Source: Firmicutes bacterium HGW-Firmicutes-11
GTDB lineage: Bacteria; Bacillota; Clostridia; Peptostreptococcales; Anaerovoracaceae
NCBI GenBank assembly: GCA_002840285.1
Contig: PHAE01000002.1
Span: forward strand, 1-64,000
DNA length: 64,000 nucleotides
Direction: 5' to 3'
Positions 17,701-25,480 of this stretch are shown piece by piece (position 1 is the stretch's first letter; every line of letters starts with the position of its first letter). Both the position numbers and the translations under genes were made by a program. The notes below the pieces were generated by a model that saw nothing but the letters and a program-made list of their open reading frames with translations, searched no databases and had not been told where the DNA came from.

Positions 17701-18398
17701 CCATAGCGAAGCATGCCTCCAAAATGGGGCATCGCTTCAAAGACGGTGATCGCATGTCCTTTTTGTCTCAGATAATATGCTGCAGACAGTCCGAAGGGTC
17801 CTCCGCCAATCACGGCGACTTTCTTGCCGGTTTCGGATGCTACTTCCGGAATATAAGGATCGTCCGCTTCCATATCTGCCGCATAGCGCTTCAGCAATGC
17901 GATGGAAATGGGCTCATCCACCAGTTGTCTGCGACAGTTGTCTTCGCATGGGTGGGGGCAGACCCGGCCGATGCTTCCCGGCATCGGGATCTTGTTCTTG
18001 ATTAGCTGCGCCGACTCGCGGTACTGACCGTTGGCGATCAGACCTACATACCCCTGGCAATCGGTCTGGCCGGGACAATTGAGCACACATGGCGGACGGC
18101 AGTCTCCCACATGGTTGGAGAGAAGCAATTCCAGATTGGTTTTCCGTGATTCATATACCCGTTCGGTATCGGTCTTGACGACCATGTCCTTTGCGATGAG
18201 TGTGGCACAGGCCTTGACCATTTTCGGGTTGCCTTCCACCTCGACGACGCAGATTCCACAAGCGCCGTAGATTTCAACACGTTCGTCATAGCAGAGGGTC
18301 GGTATGTGAATGCCGTTTTCTTTCGCGACGTCGAGGATCGTTTGTCCCGGAAGTCCGGAGCATTCCTTTCCGTCGATTACGATCTTGAGTTTTTCCAT
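14706..18398 (-). CDS. GltD / formate dehydrogenase-like fusion, catalytic residue lost (putative transhydrogenase subunit)
   Basis: This 1230-residue multidomain protein has, in order, a [2Fe-2S] domain (1-80), a GltD-type Fe-S helical domain (about 95-165), GltD FAD and NAD(P) domains (about 190-500; AVIGGGPFGLSAAYYL and VAIVGGGNTAMDACR), two [4Fe-4S] motifs (about 614-672) and a molybdopterin oxidoreductase domain (about 690-1200; CPHCGVGCQ). In formate dehydrogenases Sec/Cys is followed by His before xPxVAGL. Here those two positions are A818 (codon GCG, 15945-15947) and Y819. Formate oxidation is therefore unlikely. With the adjacent NuoE and NuoF homologues, it resembles NADH/NADPH/ferredoxin bifurcating complexes such as Sporomusa-type Nfn (inference). 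The ATG at 18398 follows AGAGGA. Confidence 0.85.
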   Translation of the reverse strand: MEKLKIVIDGKECSGLPGQTILDVAKENGIHIPTLCYDERVEIYGACGICVVEVEGNPKMVKACATLIAKDMVVKTDTERVYESRKTNLELLLSNHVGDCRPPCVLNCPGQTDCQGYVGLIANGQYRESAQLIKNKIPMPGSIGRVCPHPCEDNCRRQLVDEPISIALLKRYAADMEADDPYIPEVASETGKKVAVIGGGPFGLSAAYYLRQKGHAITVFEAMPHFGGMLRYGIPQYRLPKEVVDAEVSQIAKMGVELRPNTKIGEDISFETLRSEYDAVVLGIGAWVSTGTGCPGEDAKGVIGGIDFLRKVVKQEAQEIGDKVAIVGGGNTAMDACRTAVRMGASKVYNIYRRTKDEMPADLIEIEEAEEEGVIFRNLTNPIRYITDDNGNVKQIELQIMELGEADESGRRAPRPVEGKTELLDVDTVILAIGQAVAPEGFPGVDLTRKKGIAYDVDTFMTSVDGVFAGGDCGNDKISIAIEAIADGKKVTEVADAYLRGERIAYKKPYVVTRDDITEKDFEDRERQCRSSVGLLDPEYRRDNFEEVVAGFTEEEAVADAKRCLECGCGKYYECKLYDYSNEYDVKPERLAGDINRIEFDDNHPYVVRDPNKCILCGLCVRVCSEVIGVTALGLVHRGFDTVVAPELQNPLSESGCIDCGNCISVCPVGALLPKVTHRKPVPLPTDKTDSVCPHCGVGCQLTLCVNGTDVIRVEPAFGPANEGLLCVKGKYEYDYINSKERLTSPLIRRDGTLVEATWKEAYDYIFASTNSLLKTYGGRALAGVSGERATNEEAYLFQKFVRTVLGSNNVDHWDHIAYHSPVAGLGITTGTGAMTNSISEALHADAFLIAGTDPFKEFPILGTRIGQAARRGAKLVVIDTIDTVISKEADVFLKINPGTANAAVNGILSVIVEEGLYDKEYTSERVEGFDELKTHLKKKSAEKAAEICGVEAEDIRKAARIYASAEKAPIYYSLRFTAQGPGSVTVMNIANLALICGKVGKEGSGINPLRSGANLQGICDMGVLPAHYTAYQRLTNKESVQRFSEAWEEALPIEPGISLLEPMTEWKGLFVMGEDIITRADDRIDEVVKLIDGLELLVVQDAFLTETAKLADVVLPSCTYAEKEGTVTNTERRVQRIRKAIPMHKGTKEDWKILSELLALFGKKAYASAEEVFEEIRTVTPSYAGINFERLDAEGSLQWPCPTEAHPGTPVLHTEGFGRGEKALVVSVE

Positions 18399-18414
18399 GG
18401 TTTCGTCCTCTCTC

Positions 18415-20169
18415 CTACTCTCTGTTGACCGCATTGAATCTGCAGACTTCTTCGCATTTTCCACACTTGATGCAGCGTTCCTGATCGATCACATGCAACT
18501 CTTTGACTTTGCCGCTGATGCAATTGACCGGACACTTTCTTGCGCAGAGCGTGCAGCCGGTGCAAGCGTCTGTGATCGTAAATGTCAGCAAGGCAGAACA
18601 AGCTTTCGCAGTACACTTTTTATTGTAAATGTGATCTTCATATTCATTGCGGAAATACCGGATCGTCGTCAGGACCGGGTTGGGAGCTGTTTGGCCAAGT
18701 CCGCACATAGAACCGTCTTTTACCTTGCTTGCCAGTTCCTCCAGTAACTCGATGTCTCCGTCTTTCCCTTCGCCTTTTGTTATCCTCTCCAGGATCTCCA
18801 GCATGCGCTTGGTTCCGATGCGACAATAATTGCATTTTCCGCAGGATTCTTTTCTGGTGAAGTCGAGGAAATACCTGGCCATGTCAACCATGCAGGTGGT
18901 TTCGTCCATGACGATCATCCCGCCGGAGCCGACGATGGCACCGGTCTTTGTGATGGACTCATAATCGACGGTCGTGTCGATCAGCTCCGCAGGGATGCAT
19001 CCGCCGGAAGGCCCACCCATCTGAACAGCTTTGAATGCCTTGTCATTTTTCGTGCCGCCGCCGATGCCAAAAATGACATCCCGCAGGGGAAGCCCCATCG
19101 GAACTTCGACCAGGCCACCCTTCTTGATTTTGCCGGCCAGCGCGAACACTTTAGTGCCTTTGCTTTGTTCGGTCCCCATGGCTCCAAAAGCGGCTCCGCC
19201 ATTCTGGATGATCCATGGTACGTTGGCGAAGGTCTCGACGTTGTTGATATTGGTTGGTTTCTGCCAAAAACCCTTTTGCGCAGGGAATGGGGGTTTGAGT
19301 CTCGGCATACCCCGTTCCCCTTCCAGGGATGCGATCAACGCGGTCTCTTCGCCACATACAAAGGCGCCGGCGCCGGCTTTGATCCGCATATCGAAGCTAT
19401 AGCCACTTCCCATGATATTTTTTCCTAAAAACCCCTTTTCTCTCGCCTGCTCCATGGCTTTTTCAAGACGGGCAATGGCGAGAGGATATTCGGCACGCAC
19501 ATAAATGACACCTTCGGTTGCGCCCATGGCGTAGCCACCAATGATCATTCCTTCGATCACCGAATGGGGATCTCCTTCCAGAACGCTTCGATCCATGAAA
19601 GCGCCGGGATCTCCTTCGTCCGCGTTGCAAACCATGTATTTATCATCTGCCTGGTTGATTCTGGCAGCATTCCATTTGAACCAGGTCGGAAATCCCGCGC
19701 CGCCTCTGCCCCGGAGTCCGGAAATCTTGATTTCCTCGATCACTTCTTCCTGGGTCATTTGGGTCAACACTTTTCTCGTTGCTTCGTATCCTCCGGATGC
19801 GATGTATTCGTCGATCTTTTCCGGGTTGATGATGCCGCAGTTCCGCAGCACGATTTTCATCTGCTTATCGATGAAATCATTGTCCACGTCAGCGATCGTA
19901 TACTCGAGTACCGGCTCACCGCCGATGATGTGACGTTCGATGATCGTTGCCACTTTGTCTGGCTGTACTTTCACATAACGGGCTTCCAGATTTCCACCAT
20001 CGTCGTACACGTCGACGATCGGCTCCAGAAAACAGGTGCCAACGCAACCGGTGATGTCCACTTCGACCTGGTCCAATCCCTTTTCATGAAGCTGTTTGAC
20101 CAACGCGGTCGATGTCTTTCTCGCGCCGGTGGCGATGCCACAGCTTCCTTGTCCAACAAGAATCCTCAT
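18415..20169 (-). CDS. NuoF-like NADH-binding flavoprotein subunit
   Basis: This 584-residue subunit has an N-terminal thioredoxin-like [2Fe-2S] domain (cysteines in GQGSCG and TGCVGTCF) and a central FMN/NADH domain with GLRGRGGAGFPTWFKW. A [4Fe-4S] motif follows in ESCGKCNYCRIG, and a C-terminal 2x[4Fe-4S] ferredoxin has ACTGCTLCARKCP and RCIKCGKCEEVC. This architecture is that of HydB/NuoF-type subunits of electron-bifurcating hydrogenases, formate dehydrogenases and transhydrogenases. The ATG at 20169 is favoured over 20175, which abuts the GGGAGG ribosome site. It lies 11 bp after the NuoE-like gene and 16 bp before the fusion gene. Confidence 0.92.
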   Translation of the reverse strand: MRILVGQGSCGIATGARKTSTALVKQLHEKGLDQVEVDITGCVGTCFLEPIVDVYDDGGNLEARYVKVQPDKVATIIERHIIGGEPVLEYTIADVDNDFIDKQMKIVLRNCGIINPEKIDEYIASGGYEATRKVLTQMTQEEVIEEIKISGLRGRGGAGFPTWFKWNAARINQADDKYMVCNADEGDPGAFMDRSVLEGDPHSVIEGMIIGGYAMGATEGVIYVRAEYPLAIARLEKAMEQAREKGFLGKNIMGSGYSFDMRIKAGAGAFVCGEETALIASLEGERGMPRLKPPFPAQKGFWQKPTNINNVETFANVPWIIQNGGAAFGAMGTEQSKGTKVFALAGKIKKGGLVEVPMGLPLRDVIFGIGGGTKNDKAFKAVQMGGPSGGCIPAELIDTTVDYESITKTGAIVGSGGMIVMDETTCMVDMARYFLDFTRKESCGKCNYCRIGTKRMLEILERITKGEGKDGDIELLEELASKVKDGSMCGLGQTAPNPVLTTIRYFRNEYEDHIYNKKCTAKACSALLTFTITDACTGCTLCARKCPVNCISGKVKELHVIDQERCIKCGKCEEVCRFNAVNRE

Positions 20170-20180
20170 GTTCATCCTCC

Positions 20181-20702
20181 CTAAGCTTTGCTTCTGATTT
20201 CACGGAGTGTAGAACGAACCGAATCCTTGGTCAGGCTTCCGTATGTTTCGTCTCCGTCTGCATTTTTTATCATCATGACCGGTGCAAGGCTGCAACAACC
20301 GAGGCATGCCATATTGTTCAGCGTGAACAGCCCGTCTTCGGTCGTTTCACCGTCTGTAATAGCAAGTTCTTCAAATATGGCTTCTTCGATCATGTCGGCG
20401 CCGTTGACATGGCAAGCGGTACCTTTGCAAAGCATGATCAGGTTCTTGCCGATCGGCTTCAGTCGAAACTGGGTGTAAAAGGTGGCGATGCCATAGATCT
20501 TGGCCGGCTTGATTCCGGTACATTCGGATATGTACAGGATCGCATCAAAAGAAAGGTATCCGTAGATATCTTGTGCCTTTTGCAGGATCGTGATGATGCT
20601 TCCGGGAACCTTGGCATATTTGTCCATTACCGGGGCCAGTTCACTGAATTCCTGATTGTTGCAGTTGGAGCCGCATCCGCAGCCGCCGCTCGTGCAAGTC
20701 AT
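20181..20702 (-). CDS. NuoE-like [2Fe-2S] subunit
   Basis: This 173-residue thioredoxin-fold [2Fe-2S] protein has the family cysteines in MLCKGTACHVNG and ACLGCCSLAPVM. An N-terminal helical region includes KVPGSIITILQKAQDIYGYLS. The first 17 residues are unusually Cys-rich (MTCTSGGCGCGSNC), which typical NuoE or HydC proteins lack and which could bind a further metal centre. The ATG at 20702 follows AAGGAGG with good spacing, so the longer frame to 20816 is rejected. It is the first gene of a three-gene operon with a clear promoter at 20825-20853. Confidence 0.92.
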   Translation of the reverse strand: MTCTSGGCGCGSNCNNQEFSELAPVMDKYAKVPGSIITILQKAQDIYGYLSFDAILYISECTGIKPAKIYGIATFYTQFRLKPIGKNLIMLCKGTACHVNGADMIEEAIFEELAITDGETTEDGLFTLNNMACLGCCSLAPVMMIKNADGDETYGSLTKDSVRSTLREIRSKA

Positions 20703-20824
20703 GTTGTTTCCTCCTTGATTCTTCAGGTACACATAAAAAGGTGGTCGTCGGGTCTCAGGGTCTTCGTTTGTCATCCCGTGAAACGCAGAATTTTTAGAAA
20801 ATTCTATGACCACCAACAGCTATT

Positions 20825-20853
20825 ATTATATGGAATAATCCTTCAAAATGCAA
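20825..20853 (-). promoter_or_regulatory. Sigma-70-type promoter of the nuoE-like operon
   Basis: The minus strand reads TTGCAT, then 17 bp, then TATAAT. It leaves a 5' leader of about 115 nt before the NuoE-like start codon. Confidence 0.75.
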
Positions 20854-20877
20854 GGAATTTCAACGAAAATCGGGTGT

Positions 20878-21768
20878 TTATTTATTAACGAAAAGTCGAA
20901 ATAAACGTGTTTTTTTCCATTCGATCTCCATGAGAAAAATGCTGGCCAAAAGCAACGCCGCACCTAAATATGCCCTCTGGGAAAGCACCTCTCCCGCCAG
21001 GAGAAATGCCACGATTCCTGCGAACAAAGGTTCCAGGCTAAAGATGACTCCTACGTGGGTCGCACTGGTATATTGCTGCGCCAATGCCTGCACGATGAAA
21101 GCCAGTCCGGTGCAAAAGATGGACAAAAAAACAACCGCTATCCAGACACGTGGTGTTTCCGGCAGCACCGGTCTCTCGATGACCACCGATACGATCAGCT
21201 GATAGATCCCGCAGAAAAAAAGTTGAAATACGCCGAGCTGATAGGCGTCGATTTCTTTTTTTTGCACTGCAGTCTCCATATACAAAAGGTGGATGGCGTA
21301 AAAAAGAGCACAGAATATACATAGGATATCGCCAAGAGCTGGCTTCAATTGGTCGTTCAATGTCAGTAGCGCGATCCCGGCCAGCGCCATCGATACCACG
21401 ACGATCAGCTTCTTTCCCGGCCGTTGCCCCTTGAAGAAATAGCCGAGGATCGGGACGATGACCACAGTCAGCGCACAGAGAAACCCTGCGTTTGACAGGC
21501 TGGTATATTTTACGCCGTAGGTCGCGCCGATATAAACTAGCATCAGAATGAATCCCAGGATCGCCGCAGCCCGCAAGGTTGCCTTGTTGACGGTTCGTAT
21601 CCTTGGGAACGTAGCCGCCCCGGCAATGACAAAAGCCATGAGAAAGCGCAATGCGTTGAGATTGAAAGGTGTCAGCTCTTCGAGGCTGACATCGATGAGA
21701 TAATAAGAAATGCCCCAGGCCAGTGTGACGACCAACAGCATCAAATCCGCTTTGAGTTGAGGTTTCAT
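20878..21768 (-). CDS. EamA/DMT-family transporter
   Basis: This 296-residue protein has ten hydrophobic segments arranged as two EamA repeats, as in drug/metabolite exporters. The first repeat opens with LMLLVVTLAWGISYYLIDVS, and the second contains TSATHVGVIFSLEPLFAGIVA, a typical EamA motif. The ATG at 21768 follows AAGGTG; the frame from 21804 is longer but lacks a ribosome site. It sits 32 bp downstream of holA, where many Firmicutes have rpsT instead. The substrate is unknown. Confidence 0.88.
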   Translation of the reverse strand: MKPQLKADLMLLVVTLAWGISYYLIDVSLEELTPFNLNALRFLMAFVIAGAATFPRIRTVNKATLRAAAILGFILMLVYIGATYGVKYTSLSNAGFLCALTVVIVPILGYFFKGQRPGKKLIVVVSMALAGIALLTLNDQLKPALGDILCIFCALFYAIHLLYMETAVQKKEIDAYQLGVFQLFFCGIYQLIVSVVIERPVLPETPRVWIAVVFLSIFCTGLAFIVQALAQQYTSATHVGVIFSLEPLFAGIVAFLLAGEVLSQRAYLGAALLLASIFLMEIEWKKTRLFRLFVNK

Positions 21769-21800
21769 TTTCTTCACCTTGATTCTATGAGAATGATCGG

Positions 21801-22856
21801 TCACGCCTCTGCGATCAGTAGTTCCAATGCCAGTCTGGCATCCATCGATCCGCTTTTTATCGTCTTGTCGATCTCGTACGCCTGAAGGAGTGTCGATCGC
21901 AGGCGTTTCAGACTTCGGGACTCCGCATATCGAACCGCTTTTCGCACACGGAATTCGTGCAACCCCAACAGCGCTCGGATCTCTTCAAATCGTTTGTGTT
22001 CGGCAAGCAGTTCGCCTGCCATCACTATCGTCTCAAACTGCGAGCAAATCAAGGCAAGTAGTTTATACTCATTTTCACCGGAGGACAGCAGCTCATGCAG
22101 GTGGCGAAATGCGTCTCCCTTGTTTCCTTCTGTCAACGCATCGATCAGATCAAAGACGTAGGTTTCGCTGTTGCCGGAAACGGCGACACACATGTCTTCT
22201 ACCGTGAGTTCCTTATCCATACTGTGAGCGACCGCCTTCTTCAAATCATTCTCCAGGCGGAACATGGTGTAATCCGACTCTCTGTCATAATAACCGGACA
22301 AAGCGATCAGATGATCGATCACATTGGCTTTTGCTGTTTTGCCCCCTTGTCGCAGTCGCTTTTCGATGAAACCGCGAAGTTGTCCTTGCTCAAGCTTGCC
22401 GAATTCGTAGCATCCTCCGTTCGCCTGAATGGCTTTGAACAATTTTTTCCGCTTATCCGTCTCTTCCGAAGTAAAAATCAGTAATACCGTATCCGGAAGG
22501 ATCTTGATGTAATCCGCCAGGGAGGCCTCATCTGTCTCGCTGAACCACTTTGAAGCCTTTCCGCTGACTGCCGGCAGATCCTCAACAACTACGACCCGAC
22601 GTTCGGATCCCATCGGCAGGGTCTCACATAAATTTTTTAATGCGTCCAGTGTCATGGTTCCGCCATCTGCTTTGTTGTAATCCAGAGGAAGCATGGAAGG
22701 AGAGACAAATCGCTCCACGACCGCCTCTGTCGCCCAGCGAATCAGATACTGCTCTCTTCCATAAAAAAACAGCGGGTTGCTCCAGTTCTCGACTTCGATG
22801 TCCCGTTGTATTTTTTTGAATGCATGCTCTTCGTTCTGTTTCGGCGGTTTTGCCAT
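21801..22856 (-). CDS. holA: DNA polymerase III subunit delta
   Basis: This 351-residue clamp-loader subunit loads the beta clamp onto DNA. It has the family layout of a degenerate AAA+ module (early NPLFFYGREQYLIRWAT in place of a true P-loop, then DTVLLIFTSEETDKRKK) and a C-terminal helical collar containing SSGENEYKLLALICSQFE and AYEIDKTIKSGSMDARLALE. Placement directly after comEC is a conserved Firmicutes arrangement. The ATG at 22856 (MAKPPKQNEEHAF) is preferred, although its ribosome site is weak. The gene starts 19 bp after comEC. Confidence 0.92.
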   Translation of the reverse strand: MAKPPKQNEEHAFKKIQRDIEVENWSNPLFFYGREQYLIRWATEAVVERFVSPSMLPLDYNKADGGTMTLDALKNLCETLPMGSERRVVVVEDLPAVSGKASKWFSETDEASLADYIKILPDTVLLIFTSEETDKRKKLFKAIQANGGCYEFGKLEQGQLRGFIEKRLRQGGKTAKANVIDHLIALSGYYDRESDYTMFRLENDLKKAVAHSMDKELTVEDMCVAVSGNSETYVFDLIDALTEGNKGDAFRHLHELLSSGENEYKLLALICSQFETIVMAGELLAEHKRFEEIRALLGLHEFRVRKAVRYAESRSLKRLRSTLLQAYEIDKTIKSGSMDARLALELLIAEA

Positions 22857-22875
22857 GTTGATTCTCTTTCTGCGA

Positions 22876-25239
22876 TCACGGCTGCGCTGGCAACATAGTG
22901 GACCAATGGATCTTGCCATTCTCGATATTGAACATGATGGCACCCTGATGATCGTTTCTGAAGTACATTATATCTCTTTTCTCCAATTTTTCAATGACGT
23001 CCCGGTGCGGATGCCCAAAATTGTTTTTTCCGACCTGAATGATCGCCAGCCGGGGAGCGACGGATTCCAGAAACTCTTCATCGGTCGAGAACCGGGATCC
23101 GTGATGGCCGATTTTTAATATATCGGTGTTTAAGCCGCTGGACTCTCCCCTTCCGTAGATCTCCATCAGCGCCTCTTCTCCCTCGAAACCAATGTCTCCT
23201 GTCATTAGGACAGAAATATCTTCAATGTTGATCTTGACGATCAGACTGCTGTAGTTTTCATCATCACTGTGTCCCATTCCTCCCGGCGGATAGAGAATGT
23301 CGATCGTGACGTCTTCCCCGGCATCGATCCGGGATCCTGACGCAAGCGGAAAGATCGACGTTTCCGGGAGTCCGGTATCCTCTGACAGCTCCGAGATCGT
23401 CATGCCGGCATCTATATAAACACCAAGCCGCTTTATCGGCAACGATCCTGCCAATGAACGGATCCCTCCGTAATGATCTTCGTGCAAATGGGTCACGATT
23501 GCCAGATCGATGCGGGTGACCCGATTGCGCAGAAGATAGGGAAGCAAAACTTCTTTCCCAACGTCTCGACTCACACTGCCTCCGCCATCAATCAGGATAT
23601 TCGTTCCGGATGGTGTTCGTATATGCAGGCAATCCCCTTGGCCCACATCGACAAAAATCAGTTCTGACTCGACGAATCTATTATCTTCCGTTGTAAAAAC
23701 AAGCGCCGACAATAGAAAACATGCGAGGACGACCATCCCGATGTTCTTCCAGTCTCTCTTTCTCATCCAATCCCAGAATGCCTCAGAGCAAAGAAAAAAT
23801 AGCAAGACATAGAATGATACCAATAGCGGCAGTATCGGTCGTGCAACTAAGAGCGATGAGATCCCAAGATGCTCCGGAATCGAGTTGAGAGCGATCATTC
23901 CCCCAAGAAGGATCTCCGAAGCCAGAGATAAGAATAGATAGATCGGCCCGCCAGTGAAATGCAAAAGGAACAAAGCAAGACCGAGCGGGATCAGCAGTCC
24001 TGCCAAAGCGATCACCGGAGTATTCAACGGTATGGCGGCGACTGGCATCATCTGAAACAAGTAAGCAATCGCCGGCAACATGCCGATCTGTATCACGACG
24101 AGTGGGAGAAATACCATTCCAAGAGACTTGCCCCATCGTGACCGACTTTGACTGATCTGGTTTTCCCATAGCTTCTGTCCAAAAGGCAACAGAAAGGAAA
24201 GACTCAGTATAGCAAGAAACGACAGCTGAAATCCACTGTGAAACAGTTGCCATGGATTGATGATCAACATCAACATGCCCGTGAAGCACGCGGCAGACAA
24301 AAAATCATACCGTCGGTAGGTCAAGTCGCAAAAAATATGAAGTAGAATCATCATAGCAGCACGAACCACCGAGGGCGAAAAGCCAGCAAGTGACGCGTAA
24401 AGAAATAGAAAGCATACACTTAGAATCCCAATGACGGCTTTGCGTTGTCTTCTAAGCAGGAAGCGCAATGCGGCATAGGCAATGCCGACGTGAATGCCAG
24501 AGACCGCCAGTATATGGGCGGTGCCATTGGCACGAAACTGATCGAGCTGTTCCTTATCTATGGCTGACGTTTCCCCAAAGAGCATTCCGGAAAACAACGC
24601 CGCCTTCTCTCTTCCCATCCCTTCTTCCAGGGATTGCATAAACCGGTATTTCTCGCGCAGCACCGGTCCCAGAAGTGGATTTCCATTTCCGACCACTTCC
24701 ACTTGCGGCTCATCCGCAATAAGGATCGCTGTAATGTTGCAGGCCCTCAGATACCTTTCATAATCAAACCCTCCCGGATTACGCGCCCCTTCCGGTCGAA
24801 GGACGGTACCTTTGAGAGCAATGTTTCTCCCGACCAGGTCCTTTCCTGCCAGATGATCTGATTGAAGTCCAATCCCTTCGCTTTCCTCAGGTGCATCCTG
24901 AGTGTACAGGCGCACCAGAAGGTTCGGCTGAAAACGATCGGTTCGAAGTTCCAGAAGAAGGTAGTGCTCTTTCTCTTCCACAGAAATGACCCTGCCAACG
25001 ACTCGAATTTCCTGGCCGTCCAGGTTCTCGTAGGGATCCTCTTTCCACTGGAAACAATGAAAAAGCAGAGCACCGGCGAACACCAACAGGAACACGGCAG
25101 ACAGACTTTTCCTCTTAGAGGCCAGCGCCACCAGCCCGGACAACAAGGATAAAAGCAAAATCCAAGGCGATGCCCACGCATCCGCCATCCATATACCTGC
25201 GGACAATGCCGCAGCACCAAATGTGACCGGTCGTCGCAA
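22876..25239 (-). CDS. comEC: ComEC/Rec2 DNA-uptake channel protein
   Basis: This 787-residue membrane protein should form the channel for single-stranded DNA import in natural transformation. It has an N-terminal OB-like DUF4131 region (about 20-200), a ComEC membrane domain with the conserved HILAVSGIHVGI near residue 245, and a C-terminal metallo-beta-lactamase domain with VTHLHEDHYGG and ILKIGHHGSRFST. It starts at TTG 25239, 7 nt after GTGAGG. The gene is full length, but no other competence genes are in the window. Confidence 0.93.
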   Translation of the reverse strand: MRRPVTFGAAALSAGIWMADAWASPWILLLSLLSGLVALASKRKSLSAVFLLVFAGALLFHCFQWKEDPYENLDGQEIRVVGRVISVEEKEHYLLLELRTDRFQPNLLVRLYTQDAPEESEGIGLQSDHLAGKDLVGRNIALKGTVLRPEGARNPGGFDYERYLRACNITAILIADEPQVEVVGNGNPLLGPVLREKYRFMQSLEEGMGREKAALFSGMLFGETSAIDKEQLDQFRANGTAHILAVSGIHVGIAYAALRFLLRRQRKAVIGILSVCFLFLYASLAGFSPSVVRAAMMILLHIFCDLTYRRYDFLSAACFTGMLMLIINPWQLFHSGFQLSFLAILSLSFLLPFGQKLWENQISQSRSRWGKSLGMVFLPLVVIQIGMLPAIAYLFQMMPVAAIPLNTPVIALAGLLIPLGLALFLLHFTGGPIYLFLSLASEILLGGMIALNSIPEHLGISSLLVARPILPLLVSFYVLLFFLCSEAFWDWMRKRDWKNIGMVVLACFLLSALVFTTEDNRFVESELIFVDVGQGDCLHIRTPSGTNILIDGGGSVSRDVGKEVLLPYLLRNRVTRIDLAIVTHLHEDHYGGIRSLAGSLPIKRLGVYIDAGMTISELSEDTGLPETSIFPLASGSRIDAGEDVTIDILYPPGGMGHSDDENYSSLIVKINIEDISVLMTGDIGFEGEEALMEIYGRGESSGLNTDILKIGHHGSRFSTDEEFLESVAPRLAIIQVGKNNFGHPHRDVIEKLEKRDIMYFRNDHQGAIMFNIENGKIHWSTMLPAQP

Positions 25240-25286
25240 TTGTATTCCTCACTCACTCTGCAGAATTGTTATTATTTACCATTTTT

Positions 25287-25315
25287 ATTATAGATTGTAA
25301 TTTAAAAGAACTCAA
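25287..25315 (-). promoter_or_regulatory. Sigma-70-type promoter of comEC-holA-eamA
   Basis: The minus strand reads TTGAGT, then 17 bp, then TATAAT, about 45 nt before the TTG start of comEC. Confidence 0.7.
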
Positions 25316-25413
25316 GCAAAATCGTCCGGGTCTTTGTCCGGCACCCGGGAACTGCCTCTCTGCGCCGCCGGGGAACATTTTGGACCATTTTTCTGTCCAT
25401 ATATTTGTGTTTA

Positions 25414-25422
25414 TGCTATAAT
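25414..25422 (+). promoter_or_regulatory. Extended -10 promoter of the PBP1A gene
   Basis: TGC directly before TATAAT (25417-25422) forms an extended -10 element. No good -35 is visible at 17 bp. The TTG start codon is about 60 nt downstream. Confidence 0.55.
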
Positions 25423-25480
25423 GAGTTTCGAATATGCAATATCATATTCGATCGTCCAACAACAAAGGCAGGTGTTCCGT

